From Armatimonadota bacterium (lineage in GTDB: Bacteria; Armatimonadota; SYMT01), in the NCBI GenBank assembly GCA_020696885.1, contig JAJFMS010000026.1, positions 1 through 11,502 of the forward strand: a stretch of DNA of 11,502 nucleotides, in the 5' to 3' direction. Below the pieces are notes generated by a model that was not told the origin of the DNA, searched no databases, and was given only the letters and a program-made list of their open reading frames with translations. This document shows, piece after piece, positions 1-6,552 of this stretch. The first letter of the stretch is position 1, and the number at the start of each line of letters is the position of its first letter. A program made the position numbers and the translations under genes.

Positions 1-1
1 G

Positions 2-421
2 GGCGACCAGACCTATAGCGAGAAGCCGGGCCACAACTTCGCCCTGAACGCCACCTTCGACGAGATCGCCGAGGGGGATTACGACGCGCTGGTGATCCCC
101 GGCGGCCGGGCGCCGGAGTACCTGCGGCTGAACCCGCGCGTGCTGGAGATCGTGCGGCACTTCGCGGGGGCGGACAAGCCGATCGCCGCCATCTGTCACG
201 GCGCGCAGATCCTGGCGGCGGCCGGTGTGCTGCAGGGGAAGAAGTGCAGCGCCTACCCGGCGTGCGGCCCCGAAGTGGCGCTGGCCGGCGGGGAGTGGGT
301 GGACATCGACGTCACCGCAGCGCACACCTGCGGGAACCTGGTCACCGCCCCGGCCTGGCCGGCGCACCCGGAGTGGCTGGCGCAGTTCCTGAAGGTGCTG
401 GGCACGCGGATCGAGCTGTAA
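2..421 (+). CDS. DJ-1/PfpI family protein, C-terminal part (5' end outside window)
   Basis: The frame is open from base 2 to the TAA at 419-421, so the N-terminus lies left of the window. The visible 139 residues carry the family landmarks: a DALVIPGG strand-turn, then AAICHGAQ with the nucleophile-elbow cysteine (codon 194-196) followed by His. Downstream come GVLQGKK, a GGEWVD segment and GNLVTAP, in the order seen in PfpI/YhbO-type proteins. Members of this class I glutamine-amidotransferase-like fold include intracellular proteases, proposed protein deglycases and chaperone-like stress proteins. The exact activity cannot be told from sequence, and the acidic residue that usually pairs with the cysteine is in the missing N-terminal part. 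A convergent broken gene ends 13 bases downstream, so this gene is not linked by transcription to what follows. Confidence 0.88.
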   Translation, partial: GDQTYSEKPGHNFALNATFDEIAEGDYDALVIPGGRAPEYLRLNPRVLEIVRHFAGADKPIAAICHGAQILAAAGVLQGKKCSAYPACGPEVALAGGEWVDIDVTAAHTCGNLVTAPAWPAHPEWLAQFLKVLGTRIEL

Positions 422-434
422 TACGGGAGCGCGG

Positions 435-647
435 TCAGCGTGTCACCCGGGCGACGAGGTCCCCGGTGACGACGACTTCGACCGGTACACCCTGGTACTC
501 GTGGGGGAGGCGGTCCCGCACGGCTGCGTCCCGCACGTAGACGCGCACCGACCGCTCTCCCAGGCCGAAACCGTTCACGCCGTCCACGCCGCCGAGCTAC
601 CGGCGGGCACTGGCCTTGATCGTTTTGAGGTCTACGGGATCGCTCAT
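435..647 (-). pseudogene. Short conserved protein gene interrupted by one in-frame TAG
   Basis: Read on the minus strand, an ATG at 647-645 is preceded by GGAGG (658-654) at 6-base spacing. It starts a 71-codon frame ending in TGA at 437-435 and broken only by TAG at 599-597, after 16 codons. The part after the TAG reads like a real protein: GVNGFGLGERSVRVYVRD, then LPHEYQGVPVEVVVTG and a short basic end. The pattern (Gly-rich turn, RVYV strand, LP, GVPVEVVVTG) resembles short bacterial proteins that match the N-terminal region of trypsin-like/Nal1-type proteins; that family link is from memory and is weak. A single base change would restore a frame of about 70 residues. The options are a recent pseudogene, a sequencing error, or readthrough. 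The good ribosome site and otherwise clean frame argue for recent inactivation or error. Confidence 0.55.
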
Positions 648-715
648 CACCCGCCTCCGAAGCGGAGCTTACACCTCATGCTACCCCGAGGAGTGACGAT
701 CTGGACTCTCTCTTG

Positions 716-860
716 GACAGGATCAACAGGGTTTACAGGATGGTGCAGGTGCTCGGTCATGACGGCGAGGCATAAGCACAGACTTCCTCTGGTCGTATTG
801 ATCCGCCGCATGGCAGCACCACCGCTTGCATCCCCTCCCGATCAATCCTGTTACCCTGTC
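716..860. repeat. Degenerate inverted-repeat element (ACAGGAT/AACAGG type)
   Basis: The left arm at 716-733 (GACAGGATCAACAGGGTT) matches, in reverse complement, the right arm at 844-860 with one base missing and two substitutions. The 110 bases between the arms hold no convincing coding frame. A further copy of the ACAGGAT unit follows the left arm at 735-741. The layout is that of a small non-coding mobile or dispersed repeat (MITE-like), lying in the gap between the interrupted gene and the small membrane protein gene. Arms this short and imperfect could also be a degenerate structure of another kind. Confidence 0.4.
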
Positions 861-905
861 TGAAACCCTTTGTTTTCGGGATGATCATCGCAGAGGTGAA
901 CCTGC

Positions 906-1235
906 ATGGCCCGCGCCTTCGCTCGCCGCTGGTCGTTATGGCTGATCCCGATTCTTACGGTCGGGATAGCGTGGATGGTCGTGCATCTGTCGCGCCGCTC
1001 CACGAGTTGGGTCAGCTACTGGGAAGACGACCGGCGGGCCTGGGTCTTTCGAGTCAACTGGTATACCTGCGAGTTCGACGATGGGTCGGGCGGGGTGGAC
1101 CAGCTCACTCTCCAGGACGTTCGAGAGATCGACGCCTCGTCCGTGCCGTATGATCCCACGGAACGGGCGCGGGTCTTCAGTTCACTGGGCTATCCCACCA
1201 CAAAGCGGCCCCCGGCAGTGATCCCCGGCCCGTAG
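906..1235 (+). CDS. Small single-pass membrane protein, unknown function
   Basis: This is a 109-residue protein. ATG at 906 is preceded by AGAGG (892-896) at a 9-base spacing, which favours this frame over the overlapping one starting at 881. The N-terminus has arginines at positions 3, 7 and 8, then one hydrophobic stretch at about residues 9-28 (SLWLIPILTVGIAWMVVHL), followed by RR at 30-31. This suggests either an uncleaved membrane anchor or a signal-anchor sequence. The rest is hydrophilic and rich in Trp, Asp and Arg (WVSYWEDDRRAWVFRVNWYT), ending in a short proline-rich tail. I recognise no family. It lies downstream of a repeat element and converges with the beta-propeller gene 20 bases beyond its stop. 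Confidence 0.6.
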   Translation: MARAFARRWSLWLIPILTVGIAWMVVHLSRRSTSWVSYWEDDRRAWVFRVNWYTCEFDDGSGGVDQLTLQDVREIDASSVPYDPTERARVFSSLGYPTTKRPPAVIPGP

Positions 1236-1255
1236 CCGCCGGTTGCCGGTGCGGC
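1235..1255. terminator. Possible bidirectional hairpin between convergent genes
   Basis: GCCGC CGG at 1235-1242 pairs with CCG at 1246-1248 and GCGGC at 1251-1255, with a TTG loop and a 2-base bulge. It falls exactly between the stops of the two convergent genes, where a shared terminator would be expected. There is no T-run on either strand, so intrinsic termination is uncertain. Confidence 0.3.
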
Positions 1256-2296
1256 TCAGTCAAGCACTCGGACCAGCAACCGGCCAATCCCGCCATCGCT
1301 TCTGGTCTTGCCGGGCTGGCTTTCATCGTGTCGGGTGCTCAGGCCGAGGTAGTAGAACCACCAGGTGTTCGGCCGTCCGGCGGGGACGGCGCCCGGAGCC
1401 GCATAGAGGCCGGCACGGTCGAACCCCTGGCCCAAGCCGACCAGCGGCCCGCGGCCCATGCGCCGGAACTTCCGCCCGTCCCGGCTGTAGGCTGCGTGGA
1501 GGCGCACCATCCCATCGTCGACGGTGAAGACGGCGGGAAACATCAGATAGAGCTGTGCCCGCAGCCGGGTGGCGGCGGAGTTGTAGAAGTGGCTGTCCGC
1601 GGGGTCCTCCGCCTCCGGCTTCATGATGACGGCCGGGTCCGGGAAGGCGCCGAACCGCGGCGACTCCGAGTAGCCGATCATCCGCCTTCCCCCGAACGGG
1701 GGCTCGGTCCAGAGCCGCGAGTAAAGGCGGTACCGGCCGCCGTCCCGGAAGCACACGTTGGCGGTATCGGAGCTGCCTTTCAGCAGCGGCTCGTCGCGCC
1801 ATGTCCAGCGGATCCCGTCCGCCGAGGTCCCCCCGAAAACTCCGGATTGACCGCCCGTGGGGCGGGTGATCACGGCCTTGAACCGCTCGCCGGGCGGAGC
1901 ATCCTCGTCCACGAACACCGAGCCGAGGTTGCAGCCCACCGCCACGATGTTGTTCCGCGCGTCTCCCTGGTAGGAGATGAGACCGAGCTCCGGCTTCTCC
2001 CAGTGGACACCGTCCGGCGAGCGAGCGTAGCAGACGAACCCGTCCGCCGCCCCCCGATACCGGTGGTCGCGGGCGTTGTACCAGAGGTGCCAGGTATCCC
2101 CAACGCGCAGCACCTGACAATAGCTAAGGGAGAAGTCTTCCCAGGGTTGGTCCGCCCGCAGCAACGGCTCGGCGGTGCGCTGGAGCACTGTAACCGTGGG
2201 CTCCCGCTCCGGCTCCCGAGACCGGGCGCGGTGGGCGGGAAGAGCGGCGAGCGCGAGCCCTACGGCCAGGGCTGCCAGCCCGTGAACGGATTTCAT
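1256..2296 (-). CDS. Secreted beta-propeller protein, GH43/GH32-like glycoside hydrolase fold
   Basis: The protein is 346 residues. The start at 2296 was chosen over an upstream in-frame ATG at 2428 because AGAGG (2309-2305) lies 8 bases ahead and the protein then opens with a clear Sec signal peptide: Lys2, a hydrophobic core at about residues 7-19 (LAALAVGLALAAL), and a likely cleavage near AHRA. The mature part shows repeated blade-like units: WHLWYNARD (69-77), CYARSPDGVHWE (89-100), GGTSADGIRW (155-164), RYRLYSRLW (188-196) and AYSRDGRKF (269-277). The S-x-DG-x-x-W pattern and spacing are those of five-bladed GH43/GH32-type propellers common in environmental bacteria. It probably acts on or binds carbohydrate outside the cytoplasm. 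Substrate and catalysis are unproven, and catalytic acids cannot be assigned by eye. It is transcribed away from the pyr operon. Confidence 0.7.
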   Translation of the reverse strand: MKSVHGLAALAVGLALAALPAHRARSREPEREPTVTVLQRTAEPLLRADQPWEDFSLSYCQVLRVGDTWHLWYNARDHRYRGAADGFVCYARSPDGVHWEKPELGLISYQGDARNNIVAVGCNLGSVFVDEDAPPGERFKAVITRPTGGQSGVFGGTSADGIRWTWRDEPLLKGSSDTANVCFRDGGRYRLYSRLWTEPPFGGRRMIGYSESPRFGAFPDPAVIMKPEAEDPADSHFYNSAATRLRAQLYLMFPAVFTVDDGMVRLHAAYSRDGRKFRRMGRGPLVGLGQGFDRAGLYAAPGAVPAGRPNTWWFYYLGLSTRHDESQPGKTRSDGGIGRLLVRVLD

Positions 2297-2800
2297 CTCA
2301 GCCACCTCTCGAACCTGCCAGGCGCCGCTCGGACACCACCAGGACCATTCTACACCGCCTCGGACAGCTAATCGGCGCTCCCTCCGCGTCTGCCGGGCAC
2401 GGGACGACACGGAGCTGCGGCGTGCCACCCGCGAGGTGGGCGACTTCCTCCTGCGGTAAACGGCGCTGCGCGCGGTGTTCGGTGTTCGGAAGGGACGGAC
2501 GCCGTTACGGCGCCCGGCATCTCATTCGACATTCGCAACTCGCACTTCCCAGGGGTATTGGGCGGGATGAGAACACGACCGCAGAGGTCTGTCTCGGCCC
2601 CGTCTGGCGTCCCAGTAGGCTCGGACCAGGCATCGCAGGCACACTGATTCGCGTGCTCACCACGGGCCGGCGACAGAGCACCCGTCCCACGAGCGACCGA
2701 TGGATAGGGATGCAGGGCCGGACCTCCGCGTAACTCCGCGCCGCCTCGTTGGGCGCCTCGAAGACCTTCTGCTGCGAGCTTGAACCGCGCGCTTCTGCAG
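2297..2800. other. Long gene-poor stretch upstream of the pyr operon
   Basis: I find no convincing gene in these ~500 bases. Open frames on both strands are rich in Arg, Ser, Pro and Cys and lack domain-like patterns. The best coding hint is the plus-strand end ELRRATREVGDFLLR with TAA at 2457-2459, which looks like a protein C-terminus without an upstream body; it may be a decayed gene remnant. The stretch must hold the promoter of the minus-strand propeller gene and separates it from the divergent pyr operon. Confidence 0.4.
2302..2310 (-). promoter_or_regulatory. Ribosome binding site deciding the propeller gene start
   Basis: On the minus strand, GAGAGGTGG ends 5 bases before ATG 2296-2294 and is followed by a signal peptide. 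This supports the start at 2296 rather than the in-frame ATG at 2428, whose extra 44 residues are arginine- and tryptophan-rich and look untranslated. Confidence 0.6.
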
Positions 2801-2801
2801 C

Positions 2802-2830
2802 GTGACTCCGCCCCCCTCCCATGATAGAGT
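2802..2830 (+). promoter_or_regulatory. Candidate sigma-70-type promoter of the pyr operon
   Basis: A GTGACT (-35-like, 2802-2807) and a TAGAGT (-10-like, 2825-2830) each match consensus at 4 of 6 positions and are separated by 17 bases. This would place transcription start near 2837, just before the PyrR-binding hairpin at 2855. The position fits well but the individual boxes are weak. Confidence 0.35.
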
Positions 2831-2854
2831 AAGTGGAAATCAGCGAGCCTTTAA

Positions 2855-2871
2855 GTCGGTCCAGTGAGGCT

Positions 2872-2874
<3 letters not shown>
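2855..2874 (+). promoter_or_regulatory. PyrR RNA-binding loop (anti-antiterminator)
   Basis: The RNA can fold as GTCGGTC (2855-2861) paired to GGCTGAC (2868-2874), closing a CAGTGA hexaloop (2862-2867). A C-N-G-N-G-A hexaloop on such a stem, with the surrounding TCCAGTGAGGCTGACAAGG string, is the published hallmark of PyrR-binding sites in Bacillus-type pyr leaders. PyrR with UMP/UTP bound should stabilise it. Its 3' stem bases 2872-2874 are shared with the antiterminator, so the two folds exclude each other. Confidence 0.85.
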
Positions 2875-3540
<666 letters not shown>

Positions 3541-3543
3541 CGG

Positions 3544-4521
3544 ATGGGCACTACCGAGAAAACCCCGGGAGCCGACGCGGTGATCGCCGAGTCGGGCGGC
3601 CTGCGCCGGAAGGACGTGCTCAGCCTGCAGGACCTGTCGGCCGAGGAGATCGAGACGGTCCTCCGCAACGCCGCCGGGTTCAAGGAGATCATGGCGCGGC
3701 CGATCAAGAAGGTGCCCACGCTGCGCGGCAAGTCCGTGGTCACCCTCTTCTACGAAAACAGCACTCGCACCCGCGCCTCCTTCGAGCTGGCGGCCAAGGT
3801 GATGTCCGCGGACGCCATCAACATCAGCGCCTCCTCCAGCAGCGTAAGCAAGGGCGAGTCCCTGAAGGACACCGCCCTTACCATGCAGGCGCTGGGGATG
3901 GACATGATCGTCATCCGGCACCCGCTCTCCGGCGCGCCGGAGTACGTGGCGAAGACGGTGGGCATCCCGGTGATCAACGCCGGCGACGGGATGCACGAGC
4001 ACCCGTCCCAGGGGCTGCTGGACCTCTTCACCTTGCGGGAAACGCGCGGCGACATCGCCGGATTGAAAGTGCTCATCGTCGGGGACATCCTGCACAGCCG
4101 GGTCGCTCGCTCCAACATCTGGGGCCTGCTGAAGCTGGGTGCCGAGGTGCGCGTCTGCGGGCCCTCCACGCTGCTCCCCTGGGGCATCGAGACCCTGGGC
4201 GTGCAGCGCTACGAGAGCCTGGACGAAGCGATGGCCGGCGTGGACGTGGTGAACGTGCTCCGGATCCAGCTCGAGCGGCAGGAGCGTGGTCTCTTCCCCA
4301 CCCTGCGGGAGTACAGCGAGCGCTGGGGCGTAAGCCCGCGCCGGCTGGAGAAGGCCGCGGACAACGTTACGGTGATGCACCCCGGCCCGATGAACCGCGG
4401 CGTGGAGATCAGCCCCGAAGTAGCGGATGCCGGCTACGCCGTGATCGAGCAGCAGGTCACGAACGGCGTGGCGGTGCGGATGGCGCTGCTGTATCTGCTA
4501 CTGGGCGCGCAGGGGGCCTGA
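3544..4521 (+). CDS. pyrB: Aspartate carbamoyltransferase catalytic subunit
   Basis: This 325-residue enzyme forms N-carbamoyl-L-aspartate from carbamoyl phosphate and aspartate, the committed pyrimidine step. The carbamoyl phosphate motif STRTR is at 73-77 (in FYENSTRTRASFELA). The flexible SSVSKGES loop with the active-site lysine is at 99-106, HPSQGLLD at 153-160, and the aspartate-side loop HPGPMNRGVEI at 279-289. An N-terminal tail of about 20 residues precedes the first core helix (LSLQDLSAEEIE). No regulatory subunit (pyrI) is present, as in other PyrR-controlled operons. The start lies 3 bases after the pyrR stop, with GGAGGG at the end of pyrR as ribosome site, so the two are translationally coupled. 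The usual next gene, pyrC, is displaced by a repeat-flanked insertion. Confidence 0.97.
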   Translation: MGTTEKTPGADAVIAESGGLRRKDVLSLQDLSAEEIETVLRNAAGFKEIMARPIKKVPTLRGKSVVTLFYENSTRTRASFELAAKVMSADAINISASSSSVSKGESLKDTALTMQALGMDMIVIRHPLSGAPEYVAKTVGIPVINAGDGMHEHPSQGLLDLFTLRETRGDIAGLKVLIVGDILHSRVARSNIWGLLKLGAEVRVCGPSTLLPWGIETLGVQRYESLDEAMAGVDVVNVLRIQLERQERGLFPTLREYSERWGVSPRRLEKAADNVTVMHPGPMNRGVEISPEVADAGYAVIEQQVTNGVAVRMALLYLLLGAQGA

Positions 4522-4527
4522 CGGCAG

Positions 4528-4555
4528 GGAGTAGTGGAGTGATGGAGTAATGGGG
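4528..4555 (+). repeat. Left inverted-repeat arm (TGGAGT units) flanking the four-helix-bundle gene
   Basis: This arm is built of spaced GGAGT units (ggagtagTGGAGTgaTGGAG...). It matches the reverse complement of 5052-5079 at 22 of 28 positions by hand alignment. It begins 7 bases after the pyrB stop. It supplies both Shine-Dalgarno-like GGAG strings and the ATG (4550-4552) of the enclosed gene. Confidence 0.7.
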
Positions 4556-5050
4556 TCGGGAACAGGTGAGCTGGTCCGTCGTAACCGGAATCGTGGCTAT
4601 CAGCAGCTACGGGTCTCGGCAGATGCTATCGAGCTCTACCGATTGGCATCGTCCATCTTCCGATCCTTTCCGTATGAACTCAAGCGCGTTGCGTCGCAAA
4701 ACATCGCTTCAGTGGACTCGGTCCACCGTAACATCGCGGCAGGCTACTGCCGCCGCTCGATTAAGGAGTATGTGCAGCATCTCTACGTGGCTCTCGGATC
4801 GTTGGGTGAGTCGGTATCTGGATTTGCTGCCTGCCGAGCCGCCGCGCAACTAACCGTTGAGGATTTCACCAGGCTGGACGAACTTGCATTTAAGCTTGAG
4901 AATGGCCTGCTACGGCTGGTGCAGAGCCTGGAGCAGAAGCGAGACGCGAAGGATTGGATCGATACGATGGTGATCCGGGATTGTAACGCCAGTTACGACG
5001 CATCGGTTGACGGCGACACCGTGGACGAGCACGCTGAGCACTGGGCCTAG
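4550..5050 (+). CDS. Four-helix-bundle protein (S23 / 23S rRNA-intervening-sequence family), repeat-flanked
   Basis: The 166-residue protein matches the four-helix-bundle family first seen as an ORF in intervening sequences of Leptospira 23S rRNA, and related in fold to Avd of diversity-generating retroelements. Signature parts are NRGYQQLRVSADAIELYRLA (13-32), SSIFRSFP (34-41), the SQNIASVDSVHRNIAAGYCR block (49-68) with the family's NIAxGxxR motif, then SIKEYVQHLYVALGSLGES (70-88). Two more predicted helices reach about residue 130. The last ~35 residues (KRDAKDW to the end) are an acidic tail not typical of the family. The function of such proteins is unknown; no reverse transcriptase is visible here. 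The ATG lies inside one inverted-repeat arm and the stop one base before the other. In sampled lines the gene is less GC-rich than pyrB (about half versus two thirds). This suggests a transferred cassette inserted between pyrB and pyrC. Confidence 0.85.
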   Translation: MGSGTGELVRRNRNRGYQQLRVSADAIELYRLASSIFRSFPYELKRVASQNIASVDSVHRNIAAGYCRRSIKEYVQHLYVALGSLGESVSGFAACRAAAQLTVEDFTRLDELAFKLENGLLRLVQSLEQKRDAKDWIDTMVIRDCNASYDASVDGDTVDEHAEHWA

Positions 5051-5051
5051 C

Positions 5052-5079
5052 TCCCAATACTCCACTACTCCAACACTCC
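5052..5079 (-). repeat. Right inverted-repeat arm (ACTCCA units) between the four-helix-bundle gene and pyrC
   Basis: The arm is a run of ACTCC units (TCCCAATACTCCACTACTCC...) and is the inverted counterpart of 4528-4555. The unit pattern continues to about 5088, 8 bases before the pyrC ATG. Together the arms enclose the small gene almost exactly. The sequence that immediately precedes pyrC is therefore repeat-derived and has no Shine-Dalgarno. Confidence 0.7.
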
Positions 5080-5096
5080 AATACTCCACAAGCAAC

Positions 5097-6425
5097 ATGG
5101 GACTTCTCATCAAAGGCGGGCGGGTGATCGATCCCGCGCAAAAACTGGACTGGCAGGCGGATCTCCTCATCGAGAACGGGCATATCACCGCCATCGAGCC
5201 GGGGCTCGGCGCCGGTAGCCACGAGGTGCTGGACGCCACGGATAAGGTGGTGTGCCCGGGGTTCATCGACGTCCACGTGCACCTGCGGGAGCCCGGCCAG
5301 GAGTATAAGGAGACGATCGCCACCGGGACGCGCTCCGCGGCGGCGGGCGGCTTTGCGCACGTCTGCTGCATGCCGAACACCGACCCCGCCATCGACGATC
5401 CCTCCGTGGTGGAGTTGATCCAGGAGAAGGCCGCGCAGGCGGTGGGGGTGAAGGTCCACATCTTCGCCTCCATGACCAAGAAGAACGCCGGCAAGGAGCT
5501 GGCGGAGATGGGGCGGCTCCACGACGCCGGTGCCGCGCTCTTCTCGGACGACGCGTTTCCGATCCAGAACGCCGAGGTGATGCGCCGCGCGATGGAGTAC
5601 GCGCGGATGCTGAACCGGGGCGTCTCGCTGCACAGCGAAGACAAGTCCCTGGCCGGCGACGGGGTGATGAACGAGGGCCCGGTGGCCACGATGCTCGGCC
5701 TCCGCGGCATCCCGAACTGCGCCGAGGACGCGATGGTGGCGCGCAACATCGAGCTGTGCCGCCTCACCGGCGTGCGGCTCCACCTGTGCCACGTTTCCAC
5801 CCGGGTCTCCGTGGACCTGGTCCGCCGCGCCAAGGCGCAGGGGCTGCCGGTGACCGCGGAGGGCTGCCCGCACCACTTCTGCCTTACGGACGAGGCGTGC
5901 CTCGGCTATAACACGCAGGCCAAGGTGAACCCGCCGCTTCGCAGCGCGGATGACGTGGCGGCCGTGCTGGAAGGGATGGCGGACGGCGCGCTGGACTGCA
6001 TCGCCACGGACCACGCCCCGCACGCGGTGAACGAGAAAGATTGCGAGTTCGACCGGGCGATGTTCGGGCTGGTGGGCCTGGAGACGGCGGTGCCGCTGAC
6101 GCTGGACAAGCTGGTGAAGCCCGGGGTGGTTTCGCTGATGGACGCGGTGGCGAAGCTGAGCTGGCACCCCGCCCAGGTACTGGTGGGCAACGGGCAGCAC
6201 CTGCCGGCCGGCGTCCACGCTCACATCGGCACCCTGCGCCCGGGTGCGCCCGGCGATGTGACCGTGCTGGACCTGGACCGGACCTACAAGGTGGAGCCGG
6301 AGAAGCTGTACTCACGCTCCAAGAACACGCCGTTCGACGGCTGGGAGCTCACCGGCGCCCCCGTCGCCACCGTGGTCGACGGCAAGGTCGTGATGCAAGA
6401 CGGGGTTGTGATCGATTCGGATTAA
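5097..6425 (+). CDS. pyrC: Dihydroorotase, class I
   Basis: This 442-residue zinc amidohydrolase cyclises N-carbamoyl-L-aspartate to dihydroorotate. The metal and substrate residues follow the Aquifex-type class I pattern: DVHVHLREPGQEYKE (His60, His62, Arg64), FSDDAFP (acidic residue at 151/152), LHSEDK (His179), HLCHVST (His232) and CIATDHAPH (Asp305). NPPLR and the C-terminal small beta domain (GTLRPGAPGDVTVLDLD, SRSKNTPFDGWEL) are also typical. The ATG at 5097 gives the normal class I N-terminus MGLLIKGGRVIDPAQ. An in-frame ATG at 5007 would add a low-complexity tail translated from the repeat arm and is rejected. No Shine-Dalgarno is visible upstream; initiation may depend on translation of the preceding gene or on weak signals. 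Class I enzymes often associate with PyrB. Confidence 0.97.
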   Translation: MGLLIKGGRVIDPAQKLDWQADLLIENGHITAIEPGLGAGSHEVLDATDKVVCPGFIDVHVHLREPGQEYKETIATGTRSAAAGGFAHVCCMPNTDPAIDDPSVVELIQEKAAQAVGVKVHIFASMTKKNAGKELAEMGRLHDAGAALFSDDAFPIQNAEVMRRAMEYARMLNRGVSLHSEDKSLAGDGVMNEGPVATMLGLRGIPNCAEDAMVARNIELCRLTGVRLHLCHVSTRVSVDLVRRAKAQGLPVTAEGCPHHFCLTDEACLGYNTQAKVNPPLRSADDVAAVLEGMADGALDCIATDHAPHAVNEKDCEFDRAMFGLVGLETAVPLTLDKLVKPGVVSLMDAVAKLSWHPAQVLVGNGQHLPAGVHAHIGTLRPGAPGDVTVLDLDRTYKVEPEKLYSRSKNTPFDGWELTGAPVATVVDGKVVMQDGVVIDSD

Positions 6426-6538
6426 CCACCAGGACACGAAGACACCAGGGTGAAAGGAGCAGGCGAGTGTCGTCCCGTTGCTTCTTCACCAGCGCTTACT
6501 TCCCTATCCCTTAGTGCCTTCGTGCCTTTGTGGTGAAC
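6424..6538. repeat. Inverted-repeat element filling the pyrC-carA gap (CACGAAG type)
   Basis: The left arm at 6424-6450 (AACCACCAGGACACGAAGAC...) and right arm at 6508-6538 (CCCTTAGTGCCTTCGTGCCT...) are imperfect inverted repeats sharing CACGAAG-type cores and an ACCAC end. The left arm includes the last two bases of the pyrC stop codon, and the right arm ends 14 bases before the carA ATG. The ~57 bases between the arms hold no gene. The family differs in sequence from those around the four-helix-bundle gene and inside carB. This looks like a small dispersed, non-autonomous repeat; the mRNA can form a long imperfect hairpin here. Confidence 0.6.
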
Positions 6539-6552
6539 AGATACAGATAACC

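Noticed and set aside
501..863. 120-codon plus-strand open frame
   Set aside because: It runs antisense to the interrupted minus-strand gene and then through the repeat element. The composition is not protein-like.
881..1153. Alternative frame overlapping the small membrane protein gene
   Set aside because: The frame starting at 906 has a better placed ribosome site, a clear membrane segment and a longer run to its stop.
1328..2371. 347-codon plus-strand open frame opposite the propeller gene
   Set aside because: The minus-strand frame has a signal peptide, a ribosome site and repeated blade motifs. The plus frame has none of these.
2515..2550. ATTCGACATTCGCAACTCGC string as a possible dispersed repeat
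   Set aside because: Only a loose ATTCG/ACTCGC repetition is visible, with no partner arm nearby, so I could not support it as an element.
4528..5088. Possible CRISPR array or diversity-generating retroelement
   Set aside because: The GGAGT units are short and irregular with no spacers. There is no reverse transcriptase or template/variable repeat in the window, only the four-helix-bundle protein.
4890..6224. 444-codon minus-strand open frame opposite pyrC
   Set aside because: It is antisense to pyrC, crosses the repeat arm and is low in complexity. It has no recognisable domain.
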